Translations under genes and position numbers: made by a program
Part shown: positions 1-5,904 of the stretch, in pieces
How the letters are laid out: the number at the start of each line of letters is the position of its first letter
Position numbering within the stretch: the stretch's first letter is position 1
From: CAUZEO01 sp963578625
Lineage (GTDB): Bacteria; Verrucomicrobiota; Kiritimatiellia; SLOV01
Assembly (NCBI GenBank): GCA_963578625.1
Contig: CAUZEO010000130.1
Coordinates: 1-13,116 of the forward strand
Reading direction: 5' to 3'
DNA length: 13,116 nucleotides
The notes under the pieces: generated by a model
Seen by the model: only the letters and a program-made list of their open reading frames with translations
Databases searched by the model: none
What the model was told of the DNA's origin: nothing

Positions 1-10
1 CGTTGATCAT
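1..10 (-). CDS. Start of a gene leaving the window, coupled to the PadR repressor (partial)
   Basis: On the minus strand the repressor's stop codon TGA (9-7) overlaps an ATG at 10-8, giving the ATGA arrangement of translational coupling. The three readable codons give Met-Ile-Asn before the window ends. Nothing about the product can be read. PadR repressors often sit directly upstream of ABC-type permease genes, so a transporter is a reasonable guess, but it is inference only. Confidence 0.35.
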
Positions 11-351
11 GTCTGCATTCCGTTCAGTCTTGTGATTGCGTTGTAGACGGATAGCCACTGCAGCCGGTCTGCCGCCAGGGCCTCTTTGCCGTCCCGTTTC
101 AGGCCATAGTATTTTGGCTTGCGTCCGGTGTCGGAGCGGGACCCATTTGATTCGATTAGTCCCTCCCGTTCCCACCGGTGAAGAATCGGGTAAAGCATTC
201 CATCGGACCAATTTAACTCATTCTCTGACCGCTCCCGTACACGCTGTATGATTGCGTAGCCGTAATTCTCCCCTTCCGAGAGGATTCCCAGGATCAGGGG
301 ACGAGAGGATGACGCCACCAGTTCTTTATTAATCACAGAGGTGCTATACAT
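7..351 (-). CDS. PadR family transcriptional regulator
   Basis: Small DNA-binding repressor of 114 residues, nearly all of it a PadR winged helix-turn-helix. Family landmarks are visible: LILGILSEGENYGYAI (residues 19-34), the recognition-helix region SDGMLYPILHRWEREGLIES (49-68), and the wing GRKPKYYGLKRDGKEAL (76-92). The long C-terminal dimerisation part of larger PadR proteins is missing, so it belongs to the short class. The ATG at 351 is chosen because the conserved family region begins about 18 residues later; an in-frame extension upstream runs antisense through mutS and looks nothing like PadR. There is no good Shine-Dalgarno, and the perfect inverted repeat at 345-367 covers the start codon, which suggests autorepression. 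It is divergent from mutS and coupled to a further minus-strand gene at the left edge, which is its more likely regulatory target. The ligand is unknown. Confidence 0.9.
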   Translation of the reverse strand: MYSTSVINKELVASSSRPLILGILSEGENYGYAIIQRVRERSENELNWSDGMLYPILHRWEREGLIESNGSRSDTGRKPKYYGLKRDGKEALAADRLQWLSVYNAITRLNGMQT

Positions 352-367
352 ATAGTCTCTATGTATA
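345..367. promoter_or_regulatory. Candidate PadR operator: perfect 8-bp inverted repeat
   Basis: TATACATA (345-352) and TATGTATA (360-367) are exact reverse complements separated by 7 bases. The left arm contains the repressor's start codon (349-351). A -10-like TATATT on the plus strand (364-369) overlaps the right arm, so a bound dimer could also affect rightward transcription toward mutS. PadR proteins commonly bind AT-rich inverted repeats containing ATGT/ACAT half-sites and commonly autoregulate. Assignment to this particular PadR rests on position and is inference. Confidence 0.6.
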
Positions 368-414
368 TTACCCCGAAAGAACTTGAGCAATCCCGGGTGA
401 TTCGTGAATAACGG

Positions 415-2919
415 GTGATGGCTTCCAAGCAAAGTCCGATGATGCTCCAGTACCGGCGCATCAAGAGTGAGCTGTCCGACGACACAGTTCTCTTCTTCCG
501 CCTGGGTGACTTCTACGAGATGTTTTTCGAGGACGCCACCATTGCCTCTGAAATTCTTGATATCTCGCTGACTCGCCGGAACAAAGTTCCAATGTGCGGC
601 ATCCCTTATCATCAGCTCGATCCGTATCTCGCCAAAATGATCCGGGCGGGCCAGAAAGTCGCAATTTGTGATCAGGTAGAGGACGCGTCGGAGTCCAAGG
701 GCATCGTGCGGCGTGAAGTAACTCGCGTGGTGACTCCGGGAACGATTCTTGAAGAGCACGTGCTGGACGCGGATTGTAACAACTATCTTGCCGGACTGAC
801 TCGCGACGGTTCCGGATTCGGCCTCGCATTGCTCGATTTGTCCACGGGTGAATTCTGGATGGAGGAATCCAGCGACCCGTCAATCCTGGCGGACGAGTTG
901 GTCCGGTATCTCCCTTCGGAATGTATTTTGCCGGAGGAGTTTTTCGATGCACAGGCAAGAAGCAAGGTGCTCGAAACCCCTGCCGGCTGCCTTCTATCCC
1001 GACAGGAGGATTGGATTTTTGAATATGACGTTGCCCTCGACACGCTGACTCGCCACTTCAAGGTGCAGTCCCTGGCTGGATTTGGGTGTGACGGCTGCAC
1101 CGCGGGAGTTCAGGCCGCCGGGGGAGTGCTCCATTACGTGGCGAAGGAACTTCGCCGCCACACCGAACATATCCGGCAGCTTCGATTCAAGAATCCGGCG
1201 GACTACATGGTGCTCGACGAGGCGACAGTCGCGAACCTTGACCTGATGCCGGCGCGGCGCGCCGGCCGTGATTCGGGATCGCCGCATCTTTTGGGAGTTC
1301 TTGATGCAACGCGCACCGCGATGGGCGGCCGGTTGCTTCGGCACTGGATTCTCCGGCCGCTGCGATGCCGGGATTCGATCGGTGCGCGCCACGAGGTGGT
1401 GGCCGAATACTGCGAGCAGCGCGGCGCGCTGACGTCTCTTCGTGAATCGCTCGGCGGCGTCAAGGATATGGAGCGGTTGGTTGCGCGCCTGGGCACAGGG
1501 AGTGCCAATGCGCGCGACCTGCGAGCGATCGGCACGTCGCTGGCAAGCCTGGCGACAGTGGAAACGGAGGCGGCGTCTTTTTCGTCACCCCTGCACCGGG
1601 AGTTGTTGGGTGGGATGGAGCTTCTTCCCGAAGTTTGCGATCTTATCGAGGGTGCGATTCAGGATGAACCGCCGGTCACGATACGGGAGGGCGGCATCAT
1701 CCGGCCGGGGTATCACGAAGAGCTGGACTCGCTGCGGGAGGCCGCCACCGAGGGACGCAGGTGGCTGGCGGAATTTCAAGCACAGGAACAGGAGCGGACA
1801 GGGATCAAGAGCCTGAAAGTGCGCCACAACAAGGTGTTCGGGTTTTACATTGAAGTGACGAAGAGCAACGTTGAAAATGTCCCTGATACGTATGTTCGCA
1901 AGCAGACCCTCGTAAATGCGGAGAGGTACATTACTCCCGATTTGAAGGAGTATGAGAACAAGATCCTAGGGGCACAAGACCGGGCTCACGATCTCGAGTA
2001 CGAGCTTTTTCAAGGAATACGAAAGCAGATCCTGGGGGAAACAGAGAGGATCCAGCGGACCGCTGAATCGGTCGCGGCCCTGGATGTCCTGGCTGGATTC
2101 GCCGACCGCGCCCTTGCTCTACGATATGTGAGACCCCGGATTGAGGAGGGGACGCTGCTCCGAATCCGGGAAGGGCGCCATCCGATCATCGAGCAGATGA
2201 CGGATGCAGAGGCATTCGTCCCCAATGACACGGTGCTGGATACACTGGAGAACCAGCTCATTATTATTACCGGCCCCAATATGGCGGGCAAGTCCACCTA
2301 TATCCGGCAAGTGGCGATGATTGTAATCATGGCGCAGGCGGGATCGTTTGTGCCGGCCGCGGAGGCGGATATCGGGATCGTGGACCGCGTTTTCACGCGG
2401 GTGGGGGCCAGCGATGATCTGGCCCGCGGCCGCAGCACATTCATGGTAGAGATGCAGGAGACCGCGAATATCCTGAACAACGCGACCCCGAAGAGCCTGG
2501 TCGTTCTCGACGAGATCGGTCGTGGCACCAGCACTTTTGACGGCATCAGCATTGCCTGGGCGGTGGCGGAATATTTGCACAACCAACCCGGCGTGAAAGC
2601 CAAGACCCTGTTCGCAACGCACTACCACGAGTTGACGGATCTCGTCCTGACGATGCCGGGAGTTCGAAACTACAATGTGGTGGTCAAGGAATCGGGCGAC
2701 CGCATCGTGTTTCTCCGAAAGATCGTGGAAGGCGCCGCGGACCAGAGCTATGGAATCCAGGTCGCGAAGCTCGCCGGACTACCTGAAAGTGTTATTCGCC
2801 GCGCCAACGAAATTCTTGCGAATCTCGAAGAAGGTGAATTCGAAGAGAACCGGGAGCCGAAGATCGCCAAGAAGCGGGTGCAGAAAAGCAGGGATGAGGA
2901 TCAGATGAAATTGTTTTGA
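415..2919 (+). CDS. mutS: DNA mismatch repair protein MutS
   Basis: Cytoplasmic mismatch sensor that clamps on mispaired or looped DNA and, using ATP, recruits downstream repair factors. The 834-residue product is complete. Domain I carries the mismatch-wedging Phe-X-Glu in GDFYEMF (Phe33, Glu35). Connector, lever and clamp domains follow (roughly 125-560), then the ABC-type ATPase domain with Walker A GPNMAGKST (620-628), Walker B with catalytic pair VVLDEIGRGTSTFDG (Asp699-Glu700), and the ATHYHEL motif. The C-terminus ends in QMKLF, which fits the beta-sliding-clamp-binding consensus and lies where E. coli MutS has QMSLL; the tail that tetramerises E. coli MutS is absent. An in-frame stop at 409-411 limits the start to GTG 415 or the adjacent ATG 418, and no clear Shine-Dalgarno precedes either. 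It is a single gene; mutL is not in the window. Confidence 0.98.
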   Translation: MMASKQSPMMLQYRRIKSELSDDTVLFFRLGDFYEMFFEDATIASEILDISLTRRNKVPMCGIPYHQLDPYLAKMIRAGQKVAICDQVEDASESKGIVRREVTRVVTPGTILEEHVLDADCNNYLAGLTRDGSGFGLALLDLSTGEFWMEESSDPSILADELVRYLPSECILPEEFFDAQARSKVLETPAGCLLSRQEDWIFEYDVALDTLTRHFKVQSLAGFGCDGCTAGVQAAGGVLHYVAKELRRHTEHIRQLRFKNPADYMVLDEATVANLDLMPARRAGRDSGSPHLLGVLDATRTAMGGRLLRHWILRPLRCRDSIGARHEVVAEYCEQRGALTSLRESLGGVKDMERLVARLGTGSANARDLRAIGTSLASLATVETEAASFSSPLHRELLGGMELLPEVCDLIEGAIQDEPPVTIREGGIIRPGYHEELDSLREAATEGRRWLAEFQAQEQERTGIKSLKVRHNKVFGFYIEVTKSNVENVPDTYVRKQTLVNAERYITPDLKEYENKILGAQDRAHDLEYELFQGIRKQILGETERIQRTAESVAALDVLAGFADRALALRYVRPRIEEGTLLRIREGRHPIIEQMTDAEAFVPNDTVLDTLENQLIIITGPNMAGKSTYIRQVAMIVIMAQAGSFVPAAEADIGIVDRVFTRVGASDDLARGRSTFMVEMQETANILNNATPKSLVVLDEIGRGTSTFDGISIAWAVAEYLHNQPGVKAKTLFATHYHELTDLVLTMPGVRNYNVVVKESGDRIVFLRKIVEGAADQSYGIQVAKLAGLPESVIRRANEILANLEEGEFEENREPKIAKKRVQKSRDEDQMKLF

Positions 2920-3086
2920 GGATTTTTAATTTTGGTGGCCTGTACCAGGCTCCAATGGAAGACCTTTGGGCGGAAAATGTCGAATATCGAATTCTCAATG
3001 TAGAACTTCGAAGGTGAACATTCGATATCCGGCATTTCCCTTGACGCTCGAAGCCCAAGCCAAAAATCAAAGATCCTAAATTCCCC
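2920..3086. repeat. Intergenic spacer with TCGAATA-type repeats and an inverted repeat
   Basis: No coding potential is convincing here. Two TCGAAT units lie in tandem at 2980-2992. The 9-mer ATATCGAAT (2984-2992) is exactly inverted as ATTCGATAT at 3020-3028, with a palindromic CTTCGAAG (3006-3013) between the arms, so the transcript could fold into a long hairpin. A short stem GCCTG-TAC-CAGGC lies at 2938-2950 but has no T tract. The sequence style resembles interspersed intergenic repeats I recall from PVC-group metagenome assemblies; this is recollection, not a database result. The spacer separates the convergent ends of mutS and the GbsR-like gene and may act as a bidirectional transcript end. 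Confidence 0.45.
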
Positions 3087-3593
3087 TCATCCCTCCGGTG
3101 TCAGATGCTTCACCGTCAGGTTTACGACTGCATTCCGGTCCGTTTTCGCTACTCGGTTCACGAGAGCGGAAAGGGTGCCTACCAGTCCGGCGAGATCTTT
3201 GATGAGAGCGTGAAAGGATTTCGCTTCGGAGGATTTGATTTTGGAGGTCATGTCAGCGCAATCCTGGAGGGTTCGGATGGCCGGTTCGATTTCCCGGCGG
3301 GCGCGTTCCCTGGAGATAATCTGGAAAATCTTCCAACCGTCTTTTTCTGCTTCGAAATATTCCTTGCAGTCCCCTTTCCGGACGACGCTGTACACCAGTC
3401 CCCAGGCCACGAGGTCCTTCAGGTTCATATGGGCGTTTCCACGGCTGATTTCGAGCTGTTCCATGACATCGTCGGTGGAGAGCGGCTCGTTGGGTGCCAG
3501 CAGGAGGGCGTGAACCAGCGCCATGGTGCGGCTGATGCCCCACTGGTTGATGAACGCCTCTCTGGCCTGCTGGAGCGGATCGGATGAATTCAT
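3087..3593 (-). CDS. GbsR/MarR-like winged-helix transcriptional regulator
   Basis: Predicted cytoplasmic repressor of 168 residues. The N-terminal half is a winged helix: the helix around MALVHALLLAPNEPLSTDDV, the recognition region MEQLEISRGNAHMNLKDLVAWGL (about 44-66), and a wing with VRKGDCKEYFEAEKDGW. The C-terminal half is alpha-helical and probably dimerises. The pattern LEISRGNAHMNLKDL...WGLV..V.RKG.RKEYF is typical of the GbsR family (B. subtilis GbsR represses choline and glycine-betaine genes); the effector here cannot be predicted. The ATG at 3593 has a good Shine-Dalgarno (GGAAAGG, about 6 nt upstream). It is divergent from the lyase gene across an 84-bp shared promoter region, so the lyase is a candidate target. 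Downstream it converges on mutS. Confidence 0.85.
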   Translation of the reverse strand: MNSSDPLQQAREAFINQWGISRTMALVHALLLAPNEPLSTDDVMEQLEISRGNAHMNLKDLVAWGLVYSVVRKGDCKEYFEAEKDGWKIFQIISRERARREIEPAIRTLQDCADMTSKIKSSEAKSFHALIKDLAGLVGTLSALVNRVAKTDRNAVVNLTVKHLTPEG

Positions 3594-3649
3594 GGAAAAC
3601 CTTTCCAGTAGATAGGAACTCTGCTATATGAAAATCAGGAACGGGCAAC

Positions 3650-3655
3650 CGTCAA
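3650..3655 (-). promoter_or_regulatory. Possible -35 element for the GbsR-like gene
   Basis: On the minus strand TTGACG matches five of six bases of the sigma-70 -35 consensus and lies in the 84-bp divergent spacer. An AT-rich CATATA lies about 19 nt downstream, a poor -10 match at non-ideal spacing. Two direct AGGAAC copies (plus strand, 3614-3619 and 3637-3642) flank this AT-rich part and could be regulator contacts. This is weak evidence from pattern only. Confidence 0.25.
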
Positions 3656-3663
3656 CATAACAT

Positions 3664-3669
3664 GGAGGA
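3664..3669 (+). promoter_or_regulatory. Ribosome binding site that fixes a GTG start
   Basis: GGAGGA ends 8 nt before the GTG at 3678. It is the strongest Shine-Dalgarno in this half of the window and supports GTG initiation for the lyase. The nearby ATG at 3662 is out of frame. Confidence 0.7.
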
Positions 3670-3677
3670 TTCGCACG

Positions 3678-5078
3678 GTGCTGACCACGGAGAAGCCGCC
3701 GACGACTAGAACGGAAAAAGATTCGCTCGGCGAGCGGGAACTCCCCGCCGGTGCGTTATATGGTATTCACACGCTGCGATCGACGGAGAATTTCTATGCG
3801 GCCGAGGCTCCCCTAGACATTGAAATCATCCGAGGCATTGTAAAGCTGAAATGGGCTTGCGCCCTTGCCAACGCCGAGATCGGATCCCTGGATTCCGGGA
3901 AAGCCGATGCGATCGCGTGGGCCTGTGACGAGGTCCTGGCACGCAAATATGACGATCAGTTCACGATCGACGTCTTTCAGGCCGGGTCGGGCACGTCGTC
4001 GAACATGAACGTCAACGAGGTGCTCTCCAATATCGCCTGCATCCATCTCGGTGGAAAACCGGGCGATCGCGAGCTGGTACACCCCATCGACGACGTAAAC
4101 AAGGGGCAGTCGACGAACAACGTATTTCCGTCCGGCGTCAAGGTGGCTGCGTCTGAGCGCGCACACCTCGTGCAGGAGTCGATGCGTGATCTGGAGGCGG
4201 CGCTTCACAAGAAGGAATTGGAATTCGCCCATGTGATCAAGAGTGGCCGCACTCATTTGCAGGATGCGGTTCCCATTACCCTGGGCCAGGAGTTCGGTGC
4301 GTACGCGCATGCTCTGGAAAAGGCGAGGTTACGGATTGAAGACGCACGGCAGCATTGCAAGGCTCTGGGCGTAGGAGGAAACGCGGTGGGGACCGGTTTG
4401 AACACCACCATCGATTTTCGCCGCCGCATTATCGAGAAGCTCAACGAGTTCACCGGGGAAAAATATCACGTGGCGGAAAACGGGATCGAAATTACCCAAT
4501 TTGCGACGGATATCGCGGAGATGGCGGGCGCACTCAAGTTCCTTGCCCTCGATCTGTTCAAGATTTGCAATGACTTGCGGCTGCTCAGTTCTGGTCCCAA
4601 TATCGGGTTGCGCGAAATTTCATTGCCCCCGGTGGAGCCTGGTTCATCGATCATGCCCGGAAAGGTCAATCCAACCGTGTGCGAAGCGGCCAATATGGCG
4701 TGTATCCAGGTTGTCGGCTACGAGGCCGCGGTATCGATGGCATGCGCCTCGGGGCAACTCGAACTCAACACCCACATGCCGTTGATCGGCCACAACGTGC
4801 TGAAATCAAACCGGATTCTGCGCCGGACTTGCTCCATGCTGGCCACGAAATGCGTGAACGGCATTGTCGCAAACGAGGAAGTCTGCCGCCGAAACTTCGA
4901 GCACAGCGCAGGTCTCGGCACGGTTCTGAATCCCACGCTCGGATACGACGCGGTTGCGGAACTCGTGAAGGAATCCCTGGCCACCGGAAAGACGCTCAAG
5001 GAACTGGTCCTGGAAAAGGAGATCATGGACGAAGCCCATTTGGATTTCCTGTTGGCGAAGTCGATCGGGCCGACTTAG
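3678..5078 (+). CDS. Fumarase/aspartase superfamily lyase (aspartate ammonia-lyase or class II fumarate hydratase)
   Basis: Complete 466-residue homotetrameric lyase that removes ammonia from aspartate or water from malate to give fumarate. The superfamily signature GSSIMPGKVNP (322-332) supplies the catalytic-loop serine (Ser323), Lys329 and Asn331; GTSSNMNVNEV (105-115), QSTN (144-147) and GRTHLQDAVPITLGQEF (190-206) form the rest of the active site. Subfamily clues conflict. HTLR (31-34), QSTN instead of QSSN, GTS and GIVANEEVC (395-403) look aspartase-like. THLQD with His193, HPxDDVNK (135-142) and GHNVLKS (371-377) look fumarase-like, although His at 193 also occurs in Bacillus-type aspartase. 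The usual QSxND is QSTNN (Asn148), and the fumarase B-site HPND is HPID. Either enzyme feeds central carbon/nitrogen metabolism. Translation starts at GTG with GGAGGA 8 nt upstream. The stop codon overlaps that of the convergent barrel gene. Confidence 0.9.
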   Translation: MLTTEKPPTTRTEKDSLGERELPAGALYGIHTLRSTENFYAAEAPLDIEIIRGIVKLKWACALANAEIGSLDSGKADAIAWACDEVLARKYDDQFTIDVFQAGSGTSSNMNVNEVLSNIACIHLGGKPGDRELVHPIDDVNKGQSTNNVFPSGVKVAASERAHLVQESMRDLEAALHKKELEFAHVIKSGRTHLQDAVPITLGQEFGAYAHALEKARLRIEDARQHCKALGVGGNAVGTGLNTTIDFRRRIIEKLNEFTGEKYHVAENGIEITQFATDIAEMAGALKFLALDLFKICNDLRLLSSGPNIGLREISLPPVEPGSSIMPGKVNPTVCEAANMACIQVVGYEAAVSMACASGQLELNTHMPLIGHNVLKSNRILRRTCSMLATKCVNGIVANEEVCRRNFEHSAGLGTVLNPTLGYDAVAELVKESLATGKTLKELVLEKEIMDEAHLDFLLAKSIGPT

Positions 5079-5623
5079 AAGAAGTATCTCAGCCCCAGCT
5101 TGAACCGGATGTCCGAGTCTTCCGCCGCATCCTCGGTAAGGAAGACGTCCTGGGATGCCCAGTGCAGCTCGAGGCCGAATGAAAGGGCTACTTCGCGAGA
5201 GAGGAACCCCATGAGTCCCATGGAAAACCCCGTCCCGTACGCAATCTCGCTACCTGACGGGCCATTAAACCGCTTGAAATCCACGTCGGCGGCGAACACG
5301 TTGAGCGAGAATCCAATGAAGGGGAGAACGGCTCCGCCCAGGTCGAAAATGTAGTCCGTAAAGACGCCGCCACGGAATCTTTGGATCGAATCGCTGCTGG
5401 CCACGCTGCCGATGATGCCCGCCTCCCAGTAATCCCGGATATACCTGCCCCAGGTGCCGTCAACTTCGAGGAGCGTCCCGTCAATGGTGTCCACATCCAG
5501 GATCCCGCTGATGCCGATTTCATTCGTGCCCGCGAAAATCATGTCACCGCGGATGGGGGAGGCGATGAATTGGAATAAGAAGACTAGAACCAAGAGACCG
5601 ACAATGCGCATATCAAATTTCAT
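5075..5623 (-). CDS. Small outer-membrane beta-barrel protein
   Basis: Product of 182 residues with a clear signal peptide (Lys-2, hydrophobic stretch about 8-21, probable cleavage near RGD, residues 25-27). The mature part alternates polar and hydrophobic residues in about eight amphipathic strands, for example ALSFGLELHW and the terminal segment IRFKLGLRYFF. The last residue is Phe, the usual Bam-recognition signature of outer-membrane barrels. Length and strand number suggest an eight-stranded OmpA/OmpW-like barrel; no specific family is recognised and the function is unknown. The ATG at 5623 is preceded by GGAGGG (5630-5635) at 6-nt spacing. Its TAA (5077-5075) overlaps the TAG of the convergent lyase gene, leaving no room for a terminator between them. 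It may be translationally coupled to the doubtful ORF at 5620-5841. Confidence 0.8.
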   Translation of the reverse strand: MKFDMRIVGLLVLVFLFQFIASPIRGDMIFAGTNEIGISGILDVDTIDGTLLEVDGTWGRYIRDYWEAGIIGSVASSDSIQRFRGGVFTDYIFDLGGAVLPFIGFSLNVFAADVDFKRFNGPSGSEIAYGTGFSMGLMGFLSREVALSFGLELHWASQDVFLTEDAAEDSDIRFKLGLRYFF

Positions 5624-5841
5624 CTGATGCCCTCCAGCAACCGCCAGACCCCTCGATAGAACATCCGGTCGGTGCCTCTGACGACACTGATTATGTCGCC
5701 GAATGGCGCCAGGTCCAGTCTTTCAGGATTAAAAATTTCAGCTCGTGGCTGAGCGAGTCGGAAACCGTGACCTTTGCCAATTGCTTCGCCGGTTGCTCCG
5801 TGGGCCACGGACAGAATGCCCGTGCCACGGTTGCTGACCAC
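5620..5841 (-). CDS. Doubtful small ORF coupled to the beta-barrel gene
   Basis: A 73-codon frame with a GTG start and no convincing Shine-Dalgarno. Its TGA (5622-5620) overlaps the ATG of the barrel gene in an ATGA junction, and the barrel gene's ribosome site lies inside its last codons (…RLLEGIR). The C-terminal half (from about FNPERLDLAPFGDIISVV) has a protein-like composition, but I do not recognise it. The N-terminal third is encoded by the quasi-palindromic repeat at 5798-5830, which argues that this part is not true coding sequence. It may be a remnant, an upstream leader, or chance. Confidence 0.25.
   Translation of the reverse strand: MVSNRGTGILSVAHGATGEAIGKGHGFRLAQPRAEIFNPERLDLAPFGDIISVVRGTDRMFYRGVWRLLEGIR
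5798..5830. repeat. 33-bp quasi-palindromic repeat ('GHGQ-ARAT' type element)
   Basis: The outermost bases CCGTGG (5798-5803) and CCACGG (5825-5830) are reverse complements, and a second CCACGG at 5805-5810 pairs internally with the first. Read forward in one frame the element gives GHGQNARAT and in reverse it gives RGTGILSVAHG. I recall nearly identical peptides (VGHGQDARAT, TGILPV.HG) as spurious ORFs from an abundant interspersed element in Verrucomicrobia and Planctomycetes genomes. That link is from memory. The element sits in the spacer between the barrel gene and the CPBP protease gene and could form a hairpin in transcripts from either strand. Confidence 0.55.
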
Positions 5842-5904
5842 GATTTCTGTGTATCCAAAACCAGATTACTTCGGTACATTCCGGAGTTTTCCGAGTTGAT
5901 CGAC

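Noticed and set aside
352..759. Upstream in-frame extension of the PadR gene to about 250 residues
   Set aside because: The extension is antisense to the start of mutS, has no regulator-like features, and would bypass the natural ATG at 351.
461..958. Long open frames antisense to mutS
   Set aside because: The mutS frame is conserved and complete; the antisense frames have low-complexity, Arg/Pro-rich composition typical of shadows in GC-rich DNA.
2938..2950. GCCTG-TAC-CAGGC hairpin as a mutS terminator
   Set aside because: The stem is only 5 bp, the loop is 3 nt, and no T tract follows on either strand.
3105..3587. 160-codon plus-strand frame over the GbsR-like gene
   Set aside because: The minus-strand frame shows a coherent winged helix and a good ribosome site; the plus-strand frame shows no recognisable family.
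5767..5904. 46-residue N-terminal extension of the CPBP protease
   Set aside because: It is encoded by the quasi-palindromic repeat and spacer, and the residues lack any family resemblance; starts at 5905 or TTG 5896 fit better.
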